From the NCBI GenBank assembly GCA_020746995.1, contig JAGPXD010000004.1:5050868-5114867 (forward strand): a stretch of DNA of 64,000 bases, in the 5' to 3' direction. Position numbers and translations under genes: made by a program. Origin of the DNA: Plectosphaerella cucumerina (Eukaryota > Ascomycota > Sordariomycetes > Glomerellales > Plectosphaerellaceae). Under the pieces are notes generated by a model. That model made no database searches. It was not told the DNA's origin and saw nothing but the letters and a program-made list of their open reading frames with translations. How positions within the stretch are numbered: the stretch's first letter is position 1; the number at the start of each line of letters is the position of its first letter. This document shows, one piece after another, positions 11,029-22,703 of this stretch.

Positions 11029-11234
11029 ATGGAACTTTCCGACGCGGGCCATCACGCGGCTGACATGCAGGACGCCACGAAAATGTAAGTTGTCATTTTA
11101 GTACCCCGCTGCAAACGCAACTCCAATACCTGATTTTCAGGACTCTTTGCCGAGAAGCATGTTATCAGCAGCTCGCCCTGCCAGCGCGATTTCGGGTCAA
11201 TTACCTACCAAAGAACCTATTCCTCTACTCCTGA
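11029..11234 (+). CDS. possible 49-aa two-exon protein
   Basis: An ATG at 11029, a canonical donor GTAAGT at 11085 and an acceptor TTTTCAG ending at 11140 define a 56-nt intron whose removal joins two frames in phase, ending in TGA at 11232-11234. The splice signals are good for an ascomycete, but the product has no recognisable domain and could be fortuitous. Reported with low confidence; the region to 11880 holds nothing else I can support. Confidence 0.15.
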
Positions 11235-11899
11235 TACTTATCAGCCTCCGGCTTAATTGTAGACTCCGCTTATGAAGGAACTTATCTATAAATTCAAGGG
11301 TAGCGGGAGTGGAGCGAAGATCCAGAACAGGGGAGTTGACTTGACCAAGGGTATTAGCGACCCCGGCGAGGATAGCTCCAAGGCGGGATTCACCGAAGTC
11401 AGAGTGTTTCTACCTCGCATCAGAAATCACATGTAAGCCGGGCGGAACTGACATCTCGGAAATATGTAGGATGTCGGTCAGCCGCGCGATGGCTGAACTT
11501 GCTATTGACTAGTTGCTTCAGACCTTGTGGAATTTCCCGATACTGAGCAGTCTTGATAGGCCATTCAATCTATTGGTGCTAAATGCGTTCCGCTCCAGCC
11601 TTAAGAAGATAGGGCGCTTAGGCCCAGCGACGGCGCGTTGGGAGAGGGGTACATCAAGGTTGTAAACCATCGAAAAGCATGACGCCTCCTAGCCCCACCC
11701 GCGCCAAGTCCGAGAGTTGTGAACAGAGCTGTCAGACTTGATTGCGGGTTTACAGACGTTCTCCGAGTCAACTCCACCTCGTCGACGACGCAGCTCTCTC
11801 CGCGCTTAGGTTCCCGCTAGGACAGTGCGAGCGGGCGTGCAACGAGGTCGACACCGAGCCACTGACGAACTGCATGCGGTCTGGGGTTGGTCGCAGAAT

Positions 11900-12484
11900 T
11901 TTCTGAGGCTGGCCTCGAGTGCGATGGGGACAACGGCATTGAAGGAGTCCGGACGCAGCTGGCCAGAAACAAATCCATCGTCACAATCTCTCTTTGCTTT
12001 GCAAATCTGTGAGTATCTCGCCCTCTTTCATCCAGCTAGCGCAGCTGACTGATAGTCTATATCCAGTGGCACATCAGTGACGACCGCCGGAGTCATACAT
12101 GACTATCGATACTTGATCACGACGACGACCGCCGACTTGCGAGCGCATCTCGAAGCGACCGAGCAGAAGATACAAGTGATGGAGTCGAGCAAGACCACGC
12201 ATGGGGTCGACAATCTCGACACACTGACCAGGATGGCCAACCTGGCGTCGACGTATAGGGGCCAGGGCCTGTTGGATGAGGCAGAAAGACTGGAAGCACG
12301 GGTGATGGAGATCAAACAAATTGACCGCGGGGTGGATCATCCATCAACACTCACGAGCATGGCGAATTTGGCCTTAACATATATGGACCAGGGTCGTTGG
12401 ACATACGCCGAGGAGCTTCAGACTTTGGTTATGAAGGCCAGTATGAGTATGTTTGGCGCGCTGCGAGGAAGCCGGGCTCAGTGA
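11900..12484 (+). pseudogene. STAND/NLR remnant: N-terminal domain joined to TPRs
   Basis: Upstream exon (about 11915-12011) reads RTQLARNKSIVTISLCFANL, similar to the end of fungal STAND N-terminal domains (Helo-like/azaphilone-cluster-L type). A 56-nt intron (GTGAGT at 12012 to CCAG at 12067) links it to an exon encoding two kinesin-light-chain-type tetratricopeptide repeats with the fungal signature LTRMANLASTYRGQG (about 12225-12265) and HPSTLTSMANLALTYMDQGR (12340-12400). The expected NACHT or NB-ARC ATPase between N-domain and TPRs is absent, and the frame stops after ~2 repeats at 12484. Intact relatives are cytosolic incompatibility/immune receptors. This copy is a deletion derivative or fragment. 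The N-domain assignment is tentative; the TPRs are clear. Confidence 0.6.
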
Positions 12485-12679
12485 GCGGGAAGAGTCAGCC
12501 CTGAGCTGAGCGGCACTCAAACAAAGCGGATTCGCTGTACAGCTTCGCAATGGTGTAGGACTTTGGGCACGAGGTCGCCGAATTCGTAAAGTTTACCGTG
12601 CCACTTGTTGAGTGTGTCATTCTCTTAACGCGGGTTGTCTCAAAACCCCGTTGGTGGAAGGTGGAGACGCAAGCAACTT

Positions 12680-12880
12680 TACACCTACCTCGTAGAACTC
12701 ATGTGCCTTGTAGGTTTGTCTGTCGCCTATCTTCGCAATCTGAACGTCGTTTTCTCTGCCGATTGCCTCATCTCGTCCAGGACCGCCGTGCGGTTCACGT
12801 GGTCGACCTTGATGGGGTGGAGCTCGTCTCGCAGCATCCGAATTCCCCAGGGGAGCTCGGCTCATCTCACTTGTTCAGGC
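12680..12880 (-). pseudogene. Tad1-type LINE ORF1 fragment
   Basis: The minus strand near 12770-12840 reads LRDELHPIKVDHVNRTAVLDE, the same conserved block as the LINE ORF1 remnant at 1050-1125, followed by a frame change and stops. It is a short 5'- and 3'-truncated piece. Confidence 0.6.
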
Positions 12881-13662
12881 ACTCCTAGCTACTCTTGCCG
12901 GCGGGTAGCCGGTATAGGTTATATCCACCTTTGAACGCCCAGAGGTTCGAATTATATACGAAGAGAGTATTATCGCCGTTAAGAGCTTATAACTAGTAAG
13001 CGCTACGTATTATCGCTTCCGGCGTAGATATAACGAATACGTTACTAATAGTTCGATAATTAGCCCTAACTTCTCGTAATAGATATTAGTATTATTATAT
13101 CGTCGATAGTCCGTTATTATCCGGACGGAAATTCCCCTCTTAATATCTAGTATAGTATAGTTTATATATATTATATAAAACCTCTAATAGATTTACGTAA
13201 CGGGTACAGTATAAAATAGGAAAACTACTCCTTAGGTTAAGAGTTATAGAAGCTAAGATAAGATATTTTAGTTACTTATATTTAAAATATTATTAATAAA
13301 GAGCTATACGATAGTTTACCGTTCGGGGTAACTCTAAGATAAGCTAGGTAAACCTTATAACGTCTTATTAGGAAACTAATATATAAATATCCTATAGTAA
13401 AAACCGGTTACCCCCTCCCCTCTATATCTATAAATATAAGTCTAGGGTACTAGGATATAGGTGACGGACGTTATCCCTAAGTTTCCGTCTCTTACTACCT
13501 CTAAGTATCCCTCACTCCTAGTCTACTCCTACCTCGATACTCCGAGTATAATAAGTTTCTACGATTTTATTATTAATTCCACTATATAAATATTTATCGC
13601 TATAACTAATATAATAGTTATTAATACGACCTTAAAGATAGTATAGCGAGTAGTAGAGGCTC

Positions 13663-14127
13663 TGTTACAGTCGGACAGGGCAACCGGTTGCGCTACGAGG
13701 CAAAAGCTTCAGTAATGAGAACTCGTCTTATTTACTCCCTGTTCTGTACTATATAGCTACACCGCGACCCGGGTGTAACACCATGCCTCCCCTCCAAAGG
13801 GCATGTCCTCATGCCGTAGGGTAGACAAAGCCCTGACGCGCAATCGAAGGTGTAGTACAGGGAAACCCCAAGGCGTCCAGATGCTTTAATAGTCAGCAGC
13901 GCTGGGCCTTGCCACGGTCGGAAGTCGCCTAGGTAGTGAGGTGCGGCTACTATTCTTGCAACCTGCGGGAATTGAACCCGCGACCTCTACGTGGGGTGAG
14001 TTCTCATTGTGTTACAGTCGGACAGGGCAACCGGTTGCGCTACGAGGCAAAAGCTTCAGTAATGAGAACTCGTCTCATTTACTCCCTGTTCTATACTATA
14101 TAGCTACACCGCGACCCGGGTGTAACA
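13663..14127. mobile_element. TRIM-like LTR element with 5-bp target duplication
   Basis: Two direct repeats of 118 bp (13663-13780 and 14010-14127), nearly identical, each begin TGTTACA and end TGTAACA, the inverted dinucleotide/short-IR termini of LTRs. They flank a 229-bp interior without coding capacity. The element is bounded by a perfect 5-bp target-site duplication GGCTC (13658-13662 and 14128-14132). This is the structure of a terminal-repeat retrotransposon in miniature, a non-autonomous element. On the minus strand, an A-box-like TAGCGCAACCGG in the LTR and a perfect T-arm with GGTTCAATTCC in the interior (about 13965-13980) resemble a tRNA gene split across the LTR border. Confidence 0.85.
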
Positions 14128-14259
14128 GGCTCTTACTTATAGCCTGAGCGGAGTAGCTTTTATCTAGAGTGATATCTTTATAAATAGTATAAATAAGGAT
14201 AGCTTAGTTATAGCGAAAAGAAAGGCGAAACTAGTTTCGGTTATCAACTTAAATCTATA

Positions 14260-16120
14260 ACGTATATCACAAGCGAGTGGTCTACCTAAGTAAGTGGTCT
14301 ACCTAACCTATATTCCACAGAATTAACCTATCGTCACACGATATCTCAGTATTTAATTTAAATAAAAGCTACTCTTCGCTATCCGACGATAACAGGGTAA
14401 CCTGCTGATAAGTTCTCGCGTTGTAGCTAGTCTTTCCGTATACGCTATAGCTTTGTTTCTTCGGCGTGGCGTGTGTCGACGGAGCTGGATTTTATCGCGT
14501 TTCCTCCTTTACTTAAGAATCTACCTCTCTCTGGGCAATCTGGTCCTGTCCCTCGCCTAGAGTAAGGCTCCCTCCTTTTCGTAGTTATACTTTTTTAGCC
14601 CTGCGACGCCGGCTAAGGGTTGTATTCTCCTCTCGAAGGATTACGTTCTCGGACTTTAAAAGGGCGATCTGGTATATAACACCCCGTGTACCCTTCGCTA
14701 GGAAGTTAATAGCGTTAAGAATTAACGTCGGTAAGCTACTCTTGTGACGGCTGATCCGACCTTTAATAAAATCGGACTGCGAAATAGCTTCTGTAGCGGT
14801 TATAGGTGTCTGGGAGGTCTAGAGGTCGGGTAGCCCGTAAGATAACCCCGGAGGCGTTAGCGTCTTTAACTTTATATCTAGCTTCGAGAGAACTACTTTC
14901 GGGTTATAGGGTATAAGTCTAGCCCCTCGAAAACCACCCAGGATATTTTTTTCCGTTATTATATCTTAAAATACAGCCGAAAACACGGGTAGGAAGTCCT
15001 CCTTTATAATATAACTTATACCGGCCTTTATCTTTATCTCGATTTACCGACTATACGCTTTCTTTAGCGGGCTAAAACAACTAATATTAAGAGGTTAGAG
15101 TAGATACAACAAATAAGGGGGTATATAGAGCGTAATAATATTATTTTCCTTATAGTAGAGCTCGAATTCGACGGAGTAGTAACTTTCGTAGCTATCTAGG
15201 ACGAGGACGCGATACCCGCCTGTCTTTCTGGGTTTTATATATCGGTTAAAATACTAAATCTAATCGAAGCTAATTTCGTTTATTATCTAGCCGTTTAGAG
15301 ACGTTACGATCCTCTAGTCGCGTGGAATCGCGTTATCTTAGTACTAAGTCGAGAGGTGATATTTACCCGTAACCACGATATACGGCGGGACGTAGAAACC
15401 GGTCACGCTAACGCCCTAGATTACTGTGACTTATTCCCGATTACCCGGCTACCTTATCTTCGGGTTAGAACGTCTTTCCGCGCCTATAACGACCGTCCCG
15501 TTAGCGATAACGCCTATCTAGAAACCGGTCTTATCGAAGTTATAAATATCCGAGTCTACTATACTATATTTCGCGACTATATTCCGTATAAGCCGAAACC
15601 ACGCGTTTATCGCGTCTGGATCTTTACATTAGGCTCTCTTATAGTCGTATCTACGAAAGAAACGCGTCCGGAGCTCTAGTTGTTGTTTAACGAAGTTAAA
15701 CGCCTAGTTCTTCCCGACGGGTAGCGTATCGCACTCCGCAAGCAGTTTGTTAGCTATATCTCTAACCTCGCCTAACCGAGCAGGGTATAATCGCGAATCT
15801 AGGTCGAGTGTGTATTTAACAATCGTCTTCTCTTCGAGCTCGGTCAATTTCGCAGAATTCGGAGGGCTATCGCGTCGGGCAGTAGTACTATATAGGCGGC
15901 GGAGGAGGGTTGTCTTCGGTATATCGTAGATCTTCGCAGCGCTCGTAGCGCTTAAAGTCGCTTCGTTTTTCATTACTTAGATAGCAAGAATAATCTGGCT
16001 TTCTTTACAAGGTGTCGATATTTCTAGTAGTAGAACAAACGCGTAACGGGGAGTAGAATCTATAGAATCCGGGCGGGCTGGACCACTCGCTTAGGTAGAC
16101 CACTCGCTTGTGATATACGT
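14260..16120 (-). mobile_element. Fot1/pogo-family DNA transposon
   Basis: A 1861-bp element with terminal inverted repeats beginning ACGTATATCACAAGCGAGTG at both ends and continuing GTCTACCTAAG. The GCGAGTGG word occurs twice within each TIR. It is flanked by the target dinucleotide TA on both sides (14258-14259, 16121-16122). Length, TA target and the transposase remnant on the minus strand agree with the Fot1 branch of the Tc1/mariner superfamily. Mild RIP damage (TAG/TAA in the ORF, A/G mismatches between TIRs). Confidence 0.85.
14400..15973 (-). pseudogene. Fot1/pogo-type transposase (dead)
   Basis: Starts at the ATG at 15973. The first 89 codons match the pogo/CENP-B-like N-terminus: an HTH reading A-KIYDIPKTTLLRRL, then PPNSAKLTELEEKTIVKY-LDLDSR and ANKLLAE...VGKN. 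After the TAG at 15704-15706 the rest, including the expected DDE catalytic core, is disrupted by stops and can only be followed in pieces. The protein would bind the TIRs and cut at TA. Downstream limits are approximate. Confidence 0.7.
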
Positions 16121-16129
16121 TATAGTAAA

Positions 16130-17750
16130 AAGGTTTACTATAAGTTACGAAGAAAATAATTAAAAGCTAGAAAATCGATTGTATAGTAGAAAATCTTACT
16201 AAGAAGTTATAAAGTACCTATCTAAAATAGATAAACGAAAAACCTCCTTTAGTTAATATATAGAACGATATATTAATAGAAAACCTAGCGTTATAAAAGA
16301 AGCTTGCTAAATTTAAATCCTATTTTCCTATAGGCCGGATATATACTACTCGATCCTTAGAAGCGGTTAAATAACTAATCTATTAACCGGTATTATTAAT
16401 AACGGACGAAGTTAAGAGGCTATAACTAGTTAAATAGGGAAAGAGAGGGGTATAGGACGAGTGAAAAAGGCTATATACTATAGCATAGAGTAAATAAAAA
16501 CTCCTTATAATAAGACCGCCTTAAAGTAAATATACCTTTTATTACTAAGAAGATTATATATAGAGGTTCTATACTTTATTAAACCGCGATTATATATAGG
16601 GATAAGTTAAATAAGATTTCTTAAACTATATCTTAATTAATTAGAAAGGCGAGTAGGATCTCATTAATAACGAGTAAGAGTTTATTCCCGGCTAAAGCCG
16701 TGAGTAGTTAGACTATATAATACTAGCTTTCTTAGTAAAATAGAAAAGCGTCGACTACTTAGTTATTAACTTCATCGCTTAAGATTAAGTACTAGAAGGA
16801 GAGAGAGGGTTACTCTATAATATTAATAATAAGGTTACTAAAATAAAAGAATTATAATAAAAGATTCTAGAAAATAAAAAAGGTATTAATAATGTTATTA
16901 ATAAAATACTCGAGGATAAAGTATTTAATAGTATCTTTCCGGTAGTAAGTAGAAAGCTCTAACCTAGCCGACGTAAAGAACTATATAAGCCTCGGATCTT
17001 AAGGCGTAATTATAATAGAGCGGAGTTACTAGGTAAGTTAATAAATAAAAGTCCTCTGTAGGAAGAACTTACTAAACTAAGCCCTTCGTATAATAAGGCC
17101 TTAATCCTAGTAATAACTAAGGAGAATTAAGTTAATTAATTATAAGAGTTAATAGAAGTTAAGGTTAAAGAGGTCCCGAGGAAGCCGTTAACCCCTATAT
17201 TCGGCCGGTAGGATATAGTTATTATTAAGGCTAAGTTAGTATTACGACCTAGGTATAATCCTAAGGATATATAGGCTAGATAAATAGTAGTATATATTAA
17301 TAGTTCGCCCTAGGCAATAGAATAGAATAATACTTAGCGTCCTCGTTCTACTTATCGTGATATCGTAAAGTATTATACTTCTTTACTATAAACTCAAGGA
17401 GGTTTCTAATAAAGACTTAAATTAATTACTATCGTGAATCTATCTATAGTAACTTAGTTAGTAAGTTACCCTCTATATACTAAGAGATAAATAAGTCTAA
17501 TTATCTTAATTATAGAGTATCGGAGCGTAATTAGTTATAAGTATTAACTCCTAATTACCTTACTTACCTTACTAAGAGTTATAATCGTAGTAATTATAGT
17601 TAGCGACCCTTAGGATCTAGCCTATATATTCTTATCGATTACTAATAAGACGCGTCCTTATATAATCCTTCCTAACTAGCTACTTAGTAGTTACGTAGAT
17701 AGCCTTATTTCCGGGGTATACCGGTCGGGCGTTATATGATTCCCCTCCTT
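16130..17750 (+). mobile_element. RIPped LTR-retroelement 3' part
   Basis: A reading frame full of TAG/TAA can be followed to about 17395 (e.g. EVPRKPLTPIFGR near 17170-17215, TYRDIVKYYTSLL near 17350-17390). It is followed by a polypurine-like GGAGGTTTC and a stretch at 17395-17455 that matches 41795-41840 (shared GACTT-AATTAAT, CGTGAATCTATCT). There it borders a sequence that looks like an LTR start. I infer the interior end plus 3' LTR of a retroelement; which superfamily is not certain. No 5' LTR was found. Confidence 0.45.
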
Positions 17751-17759
17751 ATAGTCGAT

Positions 17760-18078
17760 ATCCTAGCGACCTATAAGTAGTAACTCCTAGACTCTATTGA
17801 TTTAACAGCACTTAGTTTTCTACCTGGCATCATCACCCAAGGCTATATATGGAACTTTGTTGCGACCGGGGCTCCGCAGCCTTCGACAGACCCATTTTCC
17901 AACGACTCAAAGCCCAAGCTATACTCCGGCATCCCGCTGGGGGCAACCTCAACGCCGAGGGACTTCTGTAAGATTCTTGCGGTGCTTGGTCACATCGTTG
18001 GAATGCGAGTACTGGCCGGTGTACCAGGAGCAGGTATTGCGACTTCCAAGTACGATTCCTCACGGGGGACTAAACCAT
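17760..18078. other. intergenic, nothing recognised
   Basis: Normal-composition sequence between the RIPped nest and the tetranucleotide repeat. A few short frames exist on both strands but none has a recognisable feature. Confidence 0.3.
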
Positions 18079-18200
<122 letters not shown>

Positions 18201-18992
18201 GGCCTGGCCCTAACCCCACCCCGCCCGTCCCGTCCGCCCGCCCTACTCCGCTCATGCACCGCAGCCTTGATTTTCACGAGCTTTCATATTGAATGCTGTA
18301 CCTTACGTACAAAGCCACAGCCTCCCATCACGCTAGAGAGATAGAATGTCGACTTTATGACTTTAAGTTATCTGCTGCGGCAGACCTGCCCCGAGAACAC
18401 GCTTGCGGTTCGGTAAGACGATCCCCTAATGAACAGCAGTGCTGCTATACCCGCGTCTGTCTGAAGCCGGGACGCGGCTGATTTATACTCTCGGTAGTGC
18501 TTAGCTGCTTCAGACGGTTGCGAGGCTCACGGGGTGGGCCCGCCGCAGCTGGGACGCTAATGTTTTTGACGGCTTGTGCCGGAGACGCGGGGCCAGACGG
18601 CACGATCGCACTCTTCAAAAATATAGTACAGAGCCCCCTTAGTAAACAGTCAACAAAGACTATCGACAGCAGCTTCGCGGTATATGCCGGAGAGTGAACG
18701 CGGAGATATCCTTCAGAGGTGGTCTGGCCAGATCTAAGCCGACTCTTGTCGACCATTAGGCTGGATGGCCCAGCCGCACCTGACTATCTACCTCTCCGGG
18801 GCTGTCTCTTTGTCCTCATGGCCACACATTGAAAGGCCGTCCAAAGCTGAAGGGCAATGATTCCAGCCGTACGGTGTCTTCCCATGGAGGACCAGCACAA
18901 AAGCTGGAGGCCGCCTCGGAGACATTCGCAAGCGTCCATCGTGCTCGGACCCTTGCCTCCACAACGTTGCACGCCATATCACGACCACGACG
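18201..18992. other. intergenic, probable promoter region of kelch gene
   Basis: No supported gene. The 100-150 bp before 18993 would contain the promoter and leader of the kelch-repeat gene; no specific element is identified. Confidence 0.3.
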
Positions 18993-21057
18993 ATGAATAT
19001 GTTGCAGAAGGTTTCGAGGCTGTGGGCTGATGGTCGTGTCCTAGCACTGGGGTGGCTTCTGCTGTCCCTTGCCTCGAGTGTGGTTGCCAAGAACCCCAAG
19101 GACGACTTTTGCCGGCGCTTCGCGCACCAGACGACCGTTATTGATGACAAGTTATACATTGACGGAGGATTGTTGAACTATGCCGACTTTCCAGAGGATG
19201 CGACGAACTACTCTAGTAAGTCGTCATGAGGAACGGCGTCAAGGACGACGCGGATGGCTGATCTTGTTGAAAGACACCTGGCTCGGATACCACGATCTCA
19301 ATAAGCCCTTCGAAGGCGCAGCGGACTTGAATGTCGGCCTCAACAAGAATGACAGGCACATCTCTCCATGCAGAACGATGCAGATATTGTGCTGACAGCT
19401 CCTCAGCGTCCCGACAGTCCAGGGCGGCGTCCTCTGGGCCGACTCGGTCAACAAGAGGTTCTACCTTTACGGCGGCGAGGCGACCGAAGGCCTGCCCAAC
19501 GCCTACCACATCTGGAGCTACGATATCATCGATGACCACTGGGATGATCAAGGCCCGCCGAGCACCAGCAAGCCCCCGTCGATCGCGGCCTTTGGCGCCG
19601 GCGTGGGCGTCTCCGAGACGGGGTCGGGGTACTACTACGGCGGGTGGGTAAGCAACACGTCCATGAGCGGCTGGCTGCAGCCGCGCACGATGACCTCCGA
19701 CTTTTACAAGTACGACTACGACTCGGAGCAGTTTACCCAAGCCGCCAGCCCGGATAACCAGCCGCGGGCCGAGGGGGGTATAGTGTGGCTGCCGGCGGGG
19801 GATCCGGAGGGCGTGCTTGTGTACTTTGGCGGCATCGTGAGCAGCGGCGATGGGACGACGGCGCCGCAGCCGCTTGATGAGATTTTCGTGTTTGACGCCA
19901 CGGGCAACTCGTGGTATAAGCAGAAGGCGACGGGGGATGTTCCACAGAACAGGGCCAGGTTCTGCGCCGACGTGGCCTGGGCGCCGGACAAGTCGAGCTA
20001 CAACATGTGAGTGCGCCGCGCCCACTAGTGGAAGAAGCGAAGCTGACAAGAGACAAGCTACCTCTGGGGCGGCCTCAGCGTGACACCGCCGGTGGTCAAC
20101 GCCACGTCCTTCAACGACGTATACATGCTCTCGCTCCCGACCTTCACCTGGATCAAGGCCTACCCGCGCGGCGACCCGAAGAACGGCACGCTCGCCGAGA
20201 CGGGCCACTACAGCGCATCGTGCAACATGGTCAAGCATATGTCGCAAATGTTCGTCATTGGCGGCACATTTACAGAGACTGACCAGTGCGACTACGAGGC
20301 CGTCTGGGGCCAGCACACGCTCTGGACGGGCACGCTGAATAACGAGGGCGACAACGAGACGTACTGGGCGCTGTATAATGAAAACGTCACGACCAACGTG
20401 GTGCCTAAGGACATTTACTCGGTGGTGGGCGGAGACAAGGAGGGCGGTGCGACGGAGCTCAAGCCCGCGGGAGGGTTTGATGCGAGCAACAAGCCACTGG
20501 AGTACCTGTTTGGACGCGCGGCGGTCATCGAGGAGCGCACGCCGACGAGGTCAATCCCAGGCTCAACGGACACCCCGACGCACGAGCCGAAAAAACACGG
20601 AGGACCGAAACTCTCGACAGGCGCCATCGTGGGCATCGCCATCGCCGGCGCCGTGGGCCTGGCCCTCCTCCTCCTAGGCTGGTTCTGCATCGCCAAACGC
20701 GTCAACCGCAAGCGCAAGGCGCAGGCCCAGCAGCAGCAGCAGCAGCAGCAATGGCGACAGACGTCGTACAGTGTCGTCAGCAGCATGCCTGGCGCGCCCA
20801 GCATGGCGACGGCCAGCATGGCGGGCGGCGTGGCCCCGAGCATGGTGAGCCAGCAGACGGGGCCGCCGCCGTCGGAGCTGCCGACGCGGGGGGATAATAT
20901 CGGGGTCGTGAACGAGTTGCCGGAAGACATGGCGGGGAAGGACATGGTGTCGCCGCAAGTCAGTCCGATGCATGACATCTCGCCAGGGTCGCAGGACGCG
21001 TGGGACCCCCGGGACGATGGTCGGGAACGGGCGCCGGAGGGGGACGGTCGAGGGTAG
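18993..21057 (+). CDS. kelch-repeat single-pass membrane protein
   Basis: Four-exon gene: 18993-19215, 19274-19355, 19407-20006, 20058-21057 (1905 nt, 634 aa), all phases consistent. Introns 1 and 3 are GT-AG; intron 2 (19356-19406) begins GC and is supported by the family sequence NKNDSVPTVQGGVLW across the junction. Residues 1-33 form a signal peptide (core LGWLLLSLASSVVA). Kelch/galactose-oxidase-like beta-propeller blades follow, e.g. KRFYLYGGE, VYFGGI, FVIGGTF. Near residues 491-514 is one transmembrane helix (AIVGIAIAGAVGLALLLLGW), then basic residues and a short Gln run (about 525-533), and a disordered Pro/Ser/Met-rich tail. It would sit in the plasma membrane or a secretory membrane with the propeller outside. 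Similar fungal proteins are widespread; their role is not established. It is the best-preserved gene of the window. Confidence 0.88.
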
Positions 21058-21691
21058 AGCGGTGATGCGCGAGCGTGGTCGCCATAGCGGCAGGGGAGTT
21101 TGTCGGGCAAGGTGGGCGTCAAGGCGGGTGTCAAGCTGGAGGAGGATTCGGTCGGGGTTGTCGGAAAGTCTGCGGAATCAGTATGGCATAATGGAGTAGT
21201 CAGTCGTTTTCGCACATGAAGGAAAAGGGAGGAATTGTCCCGGAATCGAGTGTGTTTGTTCGGTCTGCTGGCGGATGTTAGTGGCTGGCACCCTGTACCC
21301 CGTAACTAGAGGCCCTATAAGTGCGGGGTCCTCCTCATCAGTCTCTGTCTAAATCTGTTGAGGCCCCACACCGTGTAGACTTCGCAGTGCAGCAACAGTA
21401 TACCTGGCATCCTGATGCATATACATCTCGGAATTTAGTAATTCCACAACACCAACTGCAACATGTTCAGGCTGCCACACAAAAACCCGCACGTTGGAGT
21501 GCGCCCATTGAAGACAGGAACTGGTAGGGTATACACGTTCAATGTGTTGAAACCTGCTATTCCCTAGTGAAGCAGTCAGTACACCCCCATCAGCCCGGAA
21601 GCTTCGTCTCATTCACTTTCTCGTTTATTCAGTGCACTATACAGCCCTCGACAGAAGGTATATATACATAAAAGGATCATTAAAGCCGATA
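21058..21691. other. intergenic, nothing recognised
   Basis: 3' flank of the kelch gene and left flank of the MITE. No ORF of note; no terminator can be assigned with confidence. Confidence 0.3.
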
Positions 21692-22123
21692 ACGTAGATG
21701 CATAGCGAGTGGGCCAGCATAGCGAATGGGCCAGTTCTTATCGCCGCGAGAAATCGATTTCTACACCCCCTGTAAAAGTAGGTTAAATAAAGCCTAATTT
21801 AGTACTTTAAGCTAGTAATATTAATCGATAAGACTAATTAAGAGAAATTACTTTTAGATACTTCTGAAGTTAGCTCTAAATGTAGTAGACTACTAATCTA
21901 CTAGATCGATAAGACTTGAATAAGATCTACTATACTTAGAGTTATTTTTTAAACTATTCAGAATTCCTGTAACTTAATAAGTCTTATCGGTTGATATTGC
22001 TAGCTTAAAGTACTAGATTAGGCTTTGTTTAACCTACTTTTACAGGGGGTGTAGAAATCGATTTCTCGCGGCGATAAGAACTGGCCCACTCGCTATGCTG
22101 GCCCACTCGCTATGCATCTACGT
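21692..22123. mobile_element. pogo-type MITE with ~150-bp TIRs
   Basis: A 432-bp palindromic element with ends ACGTAGATGCATAGCGAGTG and its reverse complement, inverted repeats of roughly 150 bp, and TA on each side (21690-21691 and 22124-22125). The subterminal GCATAGCGAGTGGGCCA appears twice per arm (one copy mutated to GAATGG, a G-to-A change). The interior is AT-rich and non-coding. The terminus ACGT plus doubled GCGAGTGG resembles the Fot1/pogo element at 14260-16120, so a related transposase could have moved it. Arm differences are mainly transitions, consistent with light RIP. Confidence 0.9.
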
Positions 22124-22125
22124 TA

Positions 22126-22703
22126 CAGCTTATCACAGGGATTTGTATCTTTAAGTGTCTCACTGCTGTTAGTGTTAGCGCCTCGAATTTAATCGCTCTT
22201 ACACAGGACTGTTACTCTGATATGTGTGTCCTATCTATTTAGGGTACGAGGCAATCATTCTAAATCCAGAATTCCCGACATTTAACACTTTAACCTACTA
22301 ATTTTTCTTCTATGTCTTTTATCCTTGTACTTCTAGAGATACGATATGTACTTATTATACGATACCTTCCCGCCGGCTGGCCAGAGGTGGACGGGGAAGA
22401 TTCCCTGGACCAAGTGGGCGGCGGAGTCGTTCAGGTTTCGCGAAGGAGATGACCGTAAGCGAGACACGATCACGGGGGTGAGGCTGCAGTCCTTGGATGA
22501 TACAAGTCTCATTACAACTCAGCAGTGCCTCGGAGTCAGCAACCCCTCATTCAAAAACAACGCGCTATTCGATGGCTAGTACAGCCCCGCCATATGACAG
22601 CCCCGCCTTTGAAGCCCGTTATTCAATCGCTAGTAAAGCTCCGGTGACGAGGGAATAGTCGTGTAGCGGAAAAGCTGAACATACTCACAGGAAGAGGGCC
22701 AAA
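22126..22703. other. no gene recognised
   Basis: An ATG at 22346 opens 77 codons without any recognisable motif; I do not call it. Otherwise unremarkable sequence that leads into the P450 pseudogene. Confidence 0.3.

Larger units (their letters stand above)
12940..17760. other. RIP-mutated transposon nest
   Basis: AT-rich, TpA-dominated sequence without open frames, holding at least three elements: a 465-bp TRIM-like element (13663-14127), a complete Fot1/pogo element (14260-16120) and the 3' part of an LTR retroelement (about 16130-17750). The pieces at 12940-13657 and 14133-14257 are featureless beyond RIP signature; they may belong to the host element interrupted by the others. The TRIM shows little RIP, so it is younger or below the size RIP detects. 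Confidence 0.7.

Noticed and set aside
13960..14050. Functional tRNA gene on the minus strand
   Set aside because: A-box and T-arm are present but the acceptor stem does not pair and the anticodon arm is unclear; treated as a tRNA-like part of the TRIM.
13941..14147. Small ORF with an AGIEPAT-like motif
   Set aside because: This motif commonly arises from antisense translation of tRNA T-arms; it matches the tRNA-like sequence in the TRIM element.
19213..20316. 367-codon minus-strand open frame
   Set aside because: Lies antisense to the well-supported kelch gene; its length follows from GC-rich codon bias on the sense strand.
20415..21215. 266-codon minus-strand open frame
   Set aside because: Antisense shadow of the last kelch exon including the reverse of its Gln run.
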